A DNA stretch of 64,000 bases from Campylorhamphus procurvoides (lineage: Eukaryota > Chordata > Aves > Passeriformes > Dendrocolaptidae): the NCBI GenBank assembly GCA_013396655.1, contig WBMV01008435.1, positions 682,001 through 746,000 of the forward strand. Direction: 5' to 3'. Every line of letters starts with the position of its first letter. Within the stretch, counting starts at the first letter, position 1. Positions 55,301 through 64,000 of this stretch are shown in pieces. The position numbers and the translations under genes are program-made. Below the pieces are notes generated by a model, which ran no database searches, was not told where the DNA came from, and saw nothing but the letters and a program-made list of their open reading frames with translations.

Positions 55301-57530
55301 TTAGAAGTGATTCACCAGTTATCTGTTCACTGAAAGCCTCATTTCAAATTAAATTGAAGTGCCTGTGATTTACCTGGAATCGTAGAGTAAAAAGCCAAAA
55401 TCTGTCACAGAATTGCTATACACCCATGTAAGCATAATTTATTTGTTTATGATCAGAATCTGTGAATGTTTTGCTTCTTGCAGCCAGAAGTAGTTTAAAC
55501 TTTCACTTGTGTAAGGCAGCCTGTCATGTTTGTATAGGAAAGGTAGTCTATCCAGCAAAGTTATTTTTTGTAAAACACAAAAATATTAATTATTATAAGC
55601 TTACACAAATTAATTGTTTCAATATACATGCTAAATTGCTGTAAAAGGATCCTCAAACTGCTTTGGTTGGTTCTTCCAGAGATTAAAAGAATTTAATTTC
55701 CCTGTTGTGCATGCAGCTATCCCAAATACTGACCAGTGATTATTTGAGAGCTAATTTACATGTGCTTTGAAATAACTAATTATTTAAAACCTCACAGAAA
55801 CTTGCAGTAAAAGTTAAAATCATCATTATTTTAAACCTATGTAAAGACTGTGAATTTGGTTTCGGTACAGTGTATCTTTTTTTATCCCCTTATGTGCTAG
55901 CAGTCTCTCCAAGTATGTTTTAATTATTTTTGTTACAATTATTTTATGCAAATATTGAAAGGTAGTATAACAGTTGCAACTAGTACAGGTCATTGTAATG
56001 TTGCAGCACAGTAGGCGATGTCACTTGCTTTAAACATAACATTTTGTGAGTTATCAACCAAATACTTTGCCTTTGAAATAAGAATTAAGCTTATGCTGTG
56101 CCATGATGTCTGTGAGCTGCCACAGATGAAGCAGTTGAAAAATACAACAGCTGCTTTGATGCATTCAGTCAGTATGGAACCAAGGTGCCTGATAAATAGC
56201 AAGTTAAACACTAACTACTCATCAATGAGCACTTCAGTCAATCAGAACTTAACCAGAGGGGACTGTTTAGCTGATCATACAGAGAAAAACATTCTTTGCT
56301 TTTCAGCACTTTTCTCTAATTATTTACAGTTGATTCCATCCTTCTGCGACTTCTAAAGTGTAAGCATTTTTTTTTTTGTGGCAAGAGAGTTTAATATTTG
56401 TGCACTAAAATGTAAGTCTTAGTTTTTCTGAGTAAAATGTGGTTGAGTAACCAGGAATACCTTAACAATTAATTGTGAGCATTCACATGGTTTATTATGA
56501 AAGGACTTTAGTTGTGGGATTGTTGTTTGTTTTTCAGTCTCGGCGGAATCTTTGTGAAGAAGCCTTATTGAAAATTAAAGGTGTTATTAGTTTTACCTTT
56601 CAAATGGCTGTTCAAAGGTGCGTGGTCCGAATCCGCTCAGACTTAAAAGCAGAGGTAAGTGCTCAGTAACCCTCCAGAGCCTCACATTATTGCATTATGT
56701 CGCACTGATCTCTGGTTTTTTTCCTGTGTACTTGTAGGCATTGGCAACAGCAATAGCATCAACCAAAGTTATGAAGGCACAGCAAGTTGTGAAAAGTGAA
56801 AGTGGTGAGGAGGTAAGATAATTGTTATAGCTCAGCTGTGTCTTTAATATCAGCACCTCTGTGCCTGTAACATCTGAGGGTAGGCAAAATTTTGTAAGTG
56901 GTAATGTTACACATACAGTACAAGGAGAATAAAAGGTATCCTGTGTCAGGACATGAATCTATAGAACAGTTTTACGGAACTTATTGTTCAGAAGAAGGAC
57001 AAAAATAGTATAATTGTTTCTTAATCATATGAAAAGGGTCACAATGTACCTGGAGTTTTTTGTTTGTTTGGAGTTGTTGATGTGCTTTTGTTCCACAACT
57101 ACAGTAAAAGGGCTATGTCTTTACTTATTTCATACTTTTTCTTCCATGTTGAGCCAAAGCTTTTCTTGTGTATCTTCTAAGCATATTGGGTTCCATTTAT
57201 ATTCTTGCTGTATAGGGTGATGGGGAAGTGTGTCACAACATGCATGCCTGTCGTCCTGAACATGTATCTGTTATAACTTTGATTCATTCTTTTAAGTTAC
57301 AACATCTGCCATACGGTTAATCTGTTGTGTTCTATCAGATGCTAGTTCCGTTCCAAGATACTCCAGTGGAAGTAGAGCAGAACACAGATCTACCTGAATA
57401 TTTACCGGAAGATGAAAGCCCTACTAAGGAACAGGACAAAGCAGTGTCTCGTGTTGGGTCCCATCCAGAAGGTGCAGCAAGCTGGCTCAGCACGGCAGCA
57501 AACTTTCTATCAAGATCTTTCTACTGGTGA
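28171..57530 (+). CDS. ARMC1: ARMC1, armadillo repeat-containing protein 1 (six coding exons, complete)
   Basis: Spliced CDS: 28171-28344, 32496-32587, 53049-53238, 56538-56654, 56738-56812, 57339-57530; 840 nt, 279 residues (human 282). All introns are GT-AG and phases agree. The N-terminal part ([54 protein letters not shown]; about 18-75) is an armadillo-like helical repeat. [13 protein letters not shown]...[16 protein letters not shown]...[20 protein letters not shown] (about 139-197) has the beta-alpha-beta-beta pattern of a heavy-metal-associated-like fold, with no CxxC metal site. The acidic linker [15 protein letters not shown] region is followed by the C-terminal [15 protein letters not shown], an amphipathic aromatic tail linked to mitochondrial localisation. 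Known role: cytosolic and outer-mitochondrial protein associated with the MICOS/MIB bridge and mitochondrial distribution. Identified from recognised family sequence. Confidence 0.97.
28750..29060 (-). mobile_element. Degraded CR1 LINE fragment
   Basis: Antisense CR1, diverged: AATCATAGGGTAATTTGGGT, AACACCTGGAAGGATGGAGATTC, ATCCTGTTCTAGTATTTGACCACCC, with an A/C-rich insertion at about 28935-28980. Confidence 0.75.
31945..32325 (-). mobile_element. Degraded CR1 LINE fragment
   Basis: Antisense CR1: CATAAATGTTGGAAGGGACT, TCATCTGTTCCAGTGTTGTA, CTCAGCCAGCATAAGCAAAC and CCCAGGCTCTCAAGCTTTTC match the 3' region with many changes. Confidence 0.72.
32496..32587 (+). CDS. ARMC1: ARMC1 coding exon 2 (residues 59-88 plus 2 nt)
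   Basis: Acceptor TTTCAG at 32490-32495, donor GTAAGT at 32588. Encodes [30 protein letters not shown] and the first two bases of a split Lys codon. End of the armadillo-like helices. Confidence 0.96.
33095..33600 (-). mobile_element. CR1 LINE fragment with reverse transcriptase C-terminal remnant
   Basis: Minus-strand frame 33535-33272 encodes the typical end of CR1 ORF2: [56 protein letters not shown] tyrosine/isoleucine-rich stretch replaces a few residues after PHLE, matching an AT-rich change at about 33470-33490. Then the usual 3' region to about 33095. Confidence 0.93.
35812..36292 (-). mobile_element. CR1 LINE 3' fragment
   Basis: Antisense CR1, fairly well kept: GGGTTGGAAGAAACCTTAAA, ACTAGACCAGGTTGCTCAGA, GCCCCATCCAGCCTGGCCTT, CAGTGCCTCACCACCCTCAC, TTCCTCATAGGGGAGGTGCT, TTCCTCTGCTGGGGACC. 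The 3'-terminal direct repeats are missing or diverged. Confidence 0.95.
37550..37870. other. AT-rich block with repeated TAATTA-type motifs
   Basis: Several homeodomain-like cores (CCAATTACTTAG, GCATTAATCAG, GGCAATTAATATG, GTTTAATTAGAG, TTTAATTATTC) with no repeat family recognised. A conserved non-coding element is possible but the AT content makes this weak. Confidence 0.2.
42382..42457. repeat. A/C-rich simple repeat (about 15-bp unit)
   Basis: Repeated AAAAACCAAACAAAC units followed by degenerate CAAAC; low-complexity origin. The open frame across it (42298-42486) is an artefact of this composition. Confidence 0.85.
45171..45510 (-). mobile_element. CR1 LINE 3' fragment
   Basis: Antisense CR1 of a different subfamily: ATCACAGAATACGCTGAGTT, CCTGCACAGGGCCATCCATC, CCAAGAGTCATACCATGTGC, CATCACTCAATCACCCTCTG, AGTGAAGAACGTTTTTCTAA. 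Confidence 0.92.
46220..46318 (-). mobile_element. CR1 LINE 3' end fragment
   Basis: Antisense tail: GTCATAGAACATCCTGATTT, GGAAGGGACCCTCAGGGTTC, CTCTGGCCCTGCACCTGACT, CCCCACAGGTCAACACTGAG. Confidence 0.82.
46838..46986 (+). mobile_element. CR1 LINE 3' end fragment (sense to ARMC1)
   Basis: GGAACAGGTTGCCCATGGAA, GGGGTGTTGAAGGTCAGGCT, GGATGGGGCTCTGAGCAACC, TAGGTGATCCTTCCAACC, ending CCATTCTATGAT. The only clear plus-oriented CR1 inside ARMC1. Confidence 0.92.
47388..48655 (-). mobile_element. Long CR1 LINE fragment, about 1.27 kb, with ORF2 remnants
   Basis: Antisense CR1 from its 3' end (CACAGACTCACAAAGAGGTT, TTGGAAAGGACCTTTCTGGG) back into ORF2. The plus strand shows the typical GGGGAGCCCAGAGCTGGGCA, CACAGTACTCCAGGTGAGGA, TCATCTGCAGACTTGCTAAG, GAACAGAATTGGACCCGGTG. 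Frameshifts and stops break the ORF; the minus open frame 48587-48315 is out of frame in part. 5'-truncated near 48655. Confidence 0.94.
49870..50090 (-). mobile_element. CR1 LINE 3' fragment
   Basis: Antisense CR1: GCCCAGGTTGGAAGGAACCT, CATGAAAACCTCCAGGCCTG, GAGGTGGTTCCAGTGATTGA. Diverged. Confidence 0.78.
50473..50700 (-). mobile_element. CR1 LINE 3' fragment
   Basis: Antisense CR1: CATAGAATAATTTGGGTTGG, GATTGTCTAGTCCAACCCCC, GTAATGGGCAGGGACGTCTT, GGATGAGGCATCTGCCATCT, then decayed. Confidence 0.85.
51431..51449. repeat. (TA)n microsatellite
   Basis: Nine TA units next to a TG-rich stretch (GTATGTATGTGTG). Confidence 0.85.
53049..53238 (+). CDS. ARMC1: ARMC1 coding exon 3 (residues 90-152)
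   Basis: Acceptor TTTTTAAG at 53041-53048, donor GTAAGG at 53239. Encodes [63 protein letters not shown]. The [10 protein letters not shown] strand starts the HMA-like domain. The first nt completes the split Lys codon. Confidence 0.97.
53239..56537 (+). other. ARMC1 intron 3
   Basis: Contains a possible old CR1 fragment (53720-54060); the rest is AT-rich, no gene. Confidence 0.65.
53720..54060 (-). mobile_element. Old, degraded CR1/L3-type LINE fragment
   Basis: Antisense remnants: GTGACCAGAATGGCATTTGA, ATGAGGTCTCACTGAGTCTT, CCAGGGCCATGTTTGCCTTT, TTACGGCTGCCAAACAGCAT, GTTATCCACAAGTGCC. Highly diverged. Confidence 0.55.
56538..56654 (+). CDS. ARMC1: ARMC1 coding exon 4 (residues 153-191)
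   Basis: Acceptor TTTTCAG at 56531-56537, donor GTAAGT at 56655. Encodes [20 protein letters not shown] and [19 protein letters not shown], the core of the HMA-like domain. Confidence 0.97.
56738..56812 (+). CDS. ARMC1: ARMC1 coding exon 5 (residues 192-216)
   Basis: Acceptor TTGTAG ending 56737, donor GTAAGA at 56813. Encodes [20 protein letters not shown] and ESGEE. The preceding intron is only 83 bp (56655-56737). Confidence 0.97.
56813..57338 (+). other. ARMC1 intron 5
   Basis: 526 bp, no recognisable feature. Confidence 0.8.
57339..57530 (+). CDS. ARMC1: ARMC1 coding exon 6 and stop
   Basis: Acceptor CTATCAG ending 57338; stop TGA at 57528-57530. Encodes [63 protein letters not shown]. 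The aromatic C-terminal tail is nearly identical to mammals. Confidence 0.97.
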   Translation: MLVPFQDTPVEVEQNTDLPEYLPEDESPTKEQDKAVSRVGSHPEGAASWLSTAANFLSRSFYW

Positions 57531-59610
57531 CTTGCATTTGGTGTTAAAAGACTGTGTGAATGAACCAACAGGGGGGCCAGTTTTCCATTGGTGTGGTGAA
57601 CTGCCAAGTGCAATTTGCAATAAATCATCGCGAAAATTTTAGATTAAGCAAATGTATGCTGCATTTTACATTTTATTGGACGTTTAGCCTGACAGGGCAG
57701 GGGTCAAAGGACAGAGGCCTCCAATCAAGTTGTTCTTTCATTTGTTTCTCTGTAGATTTTATTGCATCACTTTTTAAAAATGGGTCCACTCTTATATACC
57801 AAATGTTTATGCTATGCGTATAGAGCTTTAAGTTTGACTTCACGTGAAACACATGGTAGGGAGAATCTGTTCAACTTAACTCTCAGGGCCTCTGTGAAAG
57901 AAAATTCTTAATAGCTCTAGCTGTAACATTAAATAAAATGCCCTGTATATTTCACCATTCCCTTGGACTAACATTATTTTGTTAATTTTTCTAGATTTTG
58001 ACTCCAGATTAAAATACAGTCTGCCACTTTTTTTCCTTTATTTTTGCCAACCATGTTCACATCGTGAGCATGATATTCCCTTTTTGCTATTAAACTAGAA
58101 TCACTAGGGACTTGAAATGTATAACCCTTTTATGTATACTGAATCTTTTCCCAGCCTGCCCTTAACCATTGGAGTGCTTAAGATATGAAAAAAGGGATTG
58201 AATAAACACAAATATGTATACATACATTGTACAGTAAATAAACTAGAACATATTTGTAATGATGGGTGTGACTGACATATATATATATATAAAACTAATA
58301 AATACCACTGACTGCTGTTTAGGCTAGCTGGGAAGACTAGCAGAAAAAGCTGTGGTCTAATGTAGTGATGACCCATTGCAGCTCTGCCTGCAGAAAATAG
58401 AGGAATGTAGACTGTACTTGGTTATGAAATGATGTTTACTGTTAGGAAATATTTAATGGTAACTAAAACTTTAAACTTGAAGTATAAAGCAGGACAGAAT
58501 GCCTCTTGCCATAGTGCCACACTTGTAAATTTTTGACTTTAACTCTTCTTTTTTTCCTTTTCCCCCAGCAAATTTGATATGCAATTACTGTTCTCTTCTA
58601 ATGTCTTTCATGAGACTCCCATGAAAGTACATCAGTTCGGCTTAAAAATGTCTGCAAACAATTGGCTTTGCCCTGTAACTTAGAGACAGTATAAGTTTAA
58701 AGATGTCTTAGTAATTTCTGTGAGCAGGAGTGAAAATAAAAGCAGAACTTCGGTAGGCAGAGAATAATATATATCTGAGCTGTTAGTAAACGCTGTGTGT
58801 GAGAGGATTCAGTACACAGTGCTTGAAAACTGCAGTGCCACTGCTTTGTTGCACCAGAGAAATACAGCTGAGAACTTTAAAACATGTTATAAACCTCATT
58901 ATACAACACTTTTCTGTGGTAATGTATTTGCTATAATATGAATGATATTTGCCATTTGGAGACTCAGAAAGGAAATTTATTGCATCAGAGTTATTCCTTT
59001 GTGCCTATGCACAAGGAATAAATTGAAAAAAATAATCACAGGCTGTCATATCATAATACTACAAAAATGCTGAGGATATGATAATGTAAAATAATAATAA
59101 TGCAGGTCAGAGTTCACCCACCCAGGTTAATTGTCATTCTAGGAAAAAAAAAAAAGAAAAGAAACAAAAGCTTGTTGACAGACTAGATGTCTCATGTTTT
59201 TTAATATATATAGTTTATTTTTGATTCAGGTTTACACGCACAGGTTGAAAATACAGGCTTTTTGGGGCATGTATTGCTTTAAATATGTAATACTACTCAT
59301 TGCTGTCTAGAATGTTACAGTACCAAATGTGTTTGAAAAGTCCTCTGTTCTATAGCCATGAATGCAGAGTTTTGTTTTTCTGCATTAACATCTGTTTGCA
59401 TTTGCATTACGGCACATCTATTTACTAAAAGACTTCACCTTTTGGATATTAATGGTTCAATACCAGTAGGTATTACAGTTCGTTTGTGCATTCAGTCTGT
59501 AGGTGTGCTTTTATGACAGTATTGCAGCTCTTGTAGAACAGTTTAAGACATCTGTACAAGTTTTTGAAATATATTGTAAAATAATAAAGGATAATATGAC
59601 TAAACAAAAT
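57531..59610 (+). other. ARMC1: ARMC1 3'UTR with several poly(A) signals
   Basis: AATAAA occurs at about 57620-57625, 57932-57937, 58201-58206, 58237-58242 and 59583-59588. The last has a GT-rich element just downstream (TGTGACTGGTGCCTGTTTAAG), so it is the best distal site, about 2 kb 3'UTR. Earlier signals could give shorter forms. The end is inferred. Confidence 0.6.
59583..59588 (+). terminator. Likely distal ARMC1 poly(A) signal (AATAAA)
   Basis: AATAAA followed within about 25-40 bases by a GT-rich stretch. Confidence 0.55.
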
Positions 59611-62600
59611 GTGACTGGTGCCTGTTTAAGTGTTCTGACATACTTTTAAGCTTATTGTGGTGTTAGAAATACATGTTTTTCATTTTGAACAGAAAGGAAT
59701 GCAAATATGTAGTCCTAGTGAATCCTTTGCTGCGTATCACAACTGGGCTTTTGTATCTGTCTAGAACATGCTTACATTTCAAAGTTCATGTAGAAAGTAG
59801 GTAAGTAGTAGCTACTTGAGGATATTGTCTCAAATTCATTCTTAGGGATGTTTCTTGGACATTAGCTTTTTTTTAATAATAACTGATGCTGTGTAGGTCA
59901 TGTTTCATTAGGGAAATGAAGAAGAATCAACATTCCTGGAGAAACCTCTTCCTTTGAAAAATGTAGGAAAAAGAAAGTCACAGCACAGACTCAGTAATTT
60001 TATGCTTGTACTTTTTCAGAGGTCAGATTAAGTATAAGGAAACCCTTTTCCTCTGATCTAAGGATATGACCAAAAAAAAATTTGCCAAATTGGAGTCTTC
60101 CAAAAAGAGACTCTGGGAGACAGAGCACTGGTATCACATTGCAGTAGTTGCAAAGTACTTGACTGCCAAGGAAGTCACCACATACATCATGGTTTAAGCT
60201 CCTGAACTGTTCTAGGGTTAAAGCCATGTACAGCATAATGGAATGATCACTACCATCTTTCTTCGTAATAAGAGTAAATGCTGATTGAATAGGTAGAGCC
60301 AAAATTGAGGCTCATAACTGTGCCTCTGTGAACAGCTGTCAAAGCACGGTAAGCATTCTGCAGTATTGTGAAGTACATCATACTCTAGCTTTCCCACTCC
60401 ACCATCACCTATGGCTTATTCTGTACAAAAATAGCTGATGTTACTGAGTTTTGCCATAGGCCATGTAAGCTGATGGGGGAGAGTACCGTGTGAGGGTAGT
60501 TTGGAAGAAAACATTGAAGGCCTAGGCAGATGCAAACTGGCAGGTGTGAACTACTCCTGTTAACTGCCTGCAATATAAAATAAAAGTGGGTGCTCCTCCT
60601 TTTTGCCAGTGACAACCTTCCAAGTTGTCAACCAGCAGAGTTTAAACACGTATCTGATAAAAATTAGCAGTAGCATTCCTTTCTGTACTTGTTTTGTAGA
60701 AGGCTGGACCATACATTCTTACCTGTTTCTTTGTACCTAATTATTCTGAGTTCCTAAAATGTGAACAAACTTTGTTAAGGATTGAAAATAGAGATGAGAA
60801 TAACCTCTCAACCCATCTCTGGTGCTGATTGTAATTCTTCAGGAAAAGTTGAGAGTACATGATTTGGTGAAAGGGGGTGAGCGGTGGGGTCACTGGAAAC
60901 TGCTTCAGTGAGGTACAGCATCTAGTTGGCCTCAGGGGTGAGACTGCCTGTTGAGATTCCTGCTTTAGAGCTTACTATAAAAGAAATTGTCCTTTTTGTA
61001 GTTTACACGGAGCAGGCAATGCTCTTTGTTTAGCCTGTGTTACAGATTTTGAATAGGGTTGAAGAAAGCTGATTTAAATTTGTGGTACTTTGCATGTATG
61101 TAGGTCAACACATGGAGAACAAGGTCTGTGAATGCATGTGCCACATCAGAATTTACATTATTTTAAAGTTGCTTCATGTTAGTGTTCATTTATGTGCATA
61201 TTGCACTTAGCTTGTTAGGGACTGCAAGTTGGAGCTTTCTTTGTGAAATAAATTCAGATCCCTTAAAGCAGTTAAAGTCTCGAGATACAAAAACATTTCA
61301 GAGGAGATGCACACTGTTAACAGATTTTTGTTCCAGTTGTCATGGTAGAAGTTGTTTATTATGTTAATATCTGAAGGCTGCTGTCTGGATCAAGTTCCCA
61401 GTAACTTGGTCTCTTCATGGCTACCAAGCTACAAAATTTGGTAGCCAAATGCTTTCTGCAGTGTTTAATACTTGCCCAGTGCCTGCAGTTCAGGTCGGTT
61501 GGCCAGTGGTGCTTGTGCTTATCTGACCAGCGTTTCTAAGTAGCTGAACAAAATCACAACTGGAACAAAACTTCTTATATAAAAAGCACTTCTGTGCCAG
61601 CAGAGCATGGCAGTGTGTCTGACTGGCATAGGAAGGGTCTTTTAAGTAGCAGATATAAAAATCTGAATACTGCAAAACTACCACAGGACAGCATGGTGGC
61701 TTCCATTTCCTGTTGCAGCACCGAGTTAAGTGTAAATACTGATCGTAAGGGAGTACTGCTGGTTTGAAGTAATACCTTGCTGTTCTGCAGCTCTTTTCTT
61801 TGAGGTCCTTCAGGGACATGGCATGCTAATCCACCAGCACAGGGAATTGCCATGTCAGCTTCTCTGTGGGAACTGCCCCTCTCTATGTGTGCCAGTGAAA
61901 GAGGAGGGTGAGATACCACGTGAGGCCATGGTGAGCTAGCAGGGAGCAGCTGGCACACTGTTCACACCTAACATCCCACGGACCCGTGAACATACGTAAC
62001 ACAAGGTCTTTACAAAGGTGTTTTTCTACTAGCCTCATTTTGCAGACTGCACTGAGTCTATTTACCCAAATTATTCAGGAATCCTGGGAAGTGCAAAACT
62101 TTGTGAGCTGTCTCTGAATCTTAGTTTATGCTTCACTCATAAACTGTAATGCTTTTCATTTTAAGAGGAGCCTTTACACTGTCTGAACTCTGACCTGTAG
62201 TAGAAAAGTCAAACCTGCCATAAGTAACTTTCCTCATTGAGTTATATATTGGATGCATCACGATGTGAAAAGGCATAGTCAAAAGCCGGTTTTCATCTCA
62301 AAATAGTCCTTACTGATTTATTGAAGTTCTAGATAACAAAGAACTTTTGGTAACAGATACCCTTTCTAGCTCTTTTCAAAAAAAAAAAAATAGCTGTCTT
62401 TGCATATGTTATATTTCAAAAGCCTTTCACATCATGATCTATTTTAGCAGTGTTACCTGCATAAGGTGCCAAAGGCATCTGCTGCCTTCACAGAAGTTAA
62501 AGCATCACCCCAACAGTGGCATTTACACCCTTTCTAGCAATTAATGTGATTAGTGGGTTTTGAACCCTAACATTTCCCTAGAAGGTGTGATCTCCTTTCT

Positions 62601-64000
62601 AGACTCCCCATATATGCAATATTATATATCTTATACAAATGCAATGTTTCTTTTTAATCGCTTTTCAAGAGCTTGTTTTGATTAAATTCCCTGCCTGTCC
62701 TTTTGTATTGCACAGGTTGAAAGGGGTAGCACAAGATGTCCTGTTCATTGTGAGATGTTTTGAACATTTGTCCTTCACTGGGAAAGAGTCCATAGTGCAT
62801 TGGTTTGTATTAAATTTGGAAGGGTAGGTAGACATTCCAGCCTACACACTACTGTTTTTTGGGAGGGCTGGGAGGGAAAGAAAGGAAGCTGGAAGGCAAT
62901 TCACAGAGAAAGAGGCTTTTCCAATGTAAAAGGCTGTTCCTCCTGGCCATAGGAACAGCACAAATTTAAGATTACATGAGACTGTCTAAAGGTAAGGATT
63001 TAATTTGTATTATTCCAAAATCATATTTTTCTGAATAAAACTTTAAGCTACCATAACAGATTTTTGATTATAATCCCCTGTAGTGTTCATATGGAAGTCC
63101 CACTTTCAGTATTGACAGTGCTGTTCAGGTTCATAATCTTGGTATAAAACTAAAGCTTATACGTTGTCCTTGGGTTTCGTGGCTTTACCTCCTTTGCTAC
63201 AACAATTATATGCTGTAATGTTTTAGCAAATAACCATTATTGTTTATACACTGTAATTCAGTGGGATGTAGCAAATGGCATATTTTAAGTAGTCTATTTC
63301 TTTGCATATAGAATACCTGTAAAGCTTACTGAAGGTGAAGAGTGGCTACTACTTAGCTCTCAATTGTTGGCTACATTACTGAAACAATGAAGATATATCA
63401 CCCACTATAATAGGGAAATAGCAGCCATTTAACATAGCTGAGCATTAACTCTGTCATTTAGGCTGCTGAAGCAATCTTATTATTATAGTCACTGTAGCTG
63501 GTTTTGTTTCTCCATATGTGTAGATGTTCTGGTGTATGAAATGCATCGCTGTTTGTAACAGTAAATTATGTGTTCTTGAAGGCTACTCTTGCCTAATTTA
63601 AGTTTAAAATAATTTATATCTGAACCTTTCGACAGAACAAGCAAATAAAAAGAAAATAATGACTGGTTTTGAAACCTTTTTCACTGTAGTAGTTTCAACA
63701 ATGAAAATTCTCTGTGCCATCCTGCAAAACTTTTTTCTAAGGAAAAAAATATTAGGTTTGGATATAAGCCTTCATTGTGAAACCAGCTTCTTGAAACATA
63801 ATTTTCCAGTGCTTATAATCAAATAGGTGCATGTTAACCACTTCAAAGCTAGGAACCTGTAAATGAAAGCTGGCAGCGGCTACTTCTTCACCTGGGATGT
63901 CTCAAAAGTCATGCTCTCTTTTGATATTGTTTGCAGTTCATATTTGTGTGTCTGGATAAATAATTTGAGAATGCCATATTGTGTTATTTTCCTTTTTCTT
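59611..64000. other. Intergenic sequence downstream of ARMC1
   Basis: AT-rich, no gene or recognisable repeat; open frames up to 127 codons (for example 61575-61958, minus) have no recognised similarity, splice support or start context. Confidence 0.55.

Noticed and set aside
61490..61958. Overlapping minus-strand frames of 109 and 127 codons downstream of ARMC1
   Set aside because: Two different frames over the same DNA, no recognised family, no splice or promoter signals.

Overview
The window looks like nuclear DNA from a bird, most likely a songbird (passerine). Two single-copy vertebrate genes with ordinary GT-AG introns are present, the interspersed repeats are almost all CR1 LINE fragments, and there is a tRNA-Ile-headed SINE with a CR1 tail of the kind known as TguSINE1 in zebra finch and other passerines. 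A 1.26-kb solo LTR with TGTCGTGG/CCACGACA ends is also of a type familiar from bird genomes. No prokaryotic, CRISPR or operon-like content is present.

Layout. Positions 1-17802 hold the seven coding exons of MTFR1 (mitochondrial fission regulator 1, first described in chicken as CHPPR) on the minus strand. They join with consistent phase into a 335-residue protein. Its introns contain a SINE (2918-3050), the solo LTR (7396-8652), an intact tRNA-Val(AAC) gene (11801-11873), a perfect 60-bp tandem duplication (13707-13826) and a few CR1 pieces. Positions 17803-23880 are the 5' intron of MTFR1. A first CpG island (about 23885-24640), interrupted by a 532-bp assembly gap, is the likely MTFR1 promoter. 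A second CpG island (about 25390-25960) is the likely promoter of ARMC1.

Positions 28171-57530 hold the six coding exons of ARMC1 (armadillo repeat containing 1) on the plus strand, giving 279 residues, with a 20.5-kb second coding intron full of antisense CR1 fragments. The 3'UTR of ARMC1 runs to a likely poly(A) site near 59.6 kb. From there to 64000 I see intergenic sequence with no supportable gene.

How the genes relate. MTFR1 and ARMC1 are head to head, with promoters roughly 1-1.5 kb apart. Both proteins act on mitochondrial shape and distribution, and published work (recalled, not checked here) places ARMC1 and MTFR-family proteins in one complex. The window is therefore a divergent pair whose products may work together. 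The 5' non-coding exons of both genes remain unplaced.
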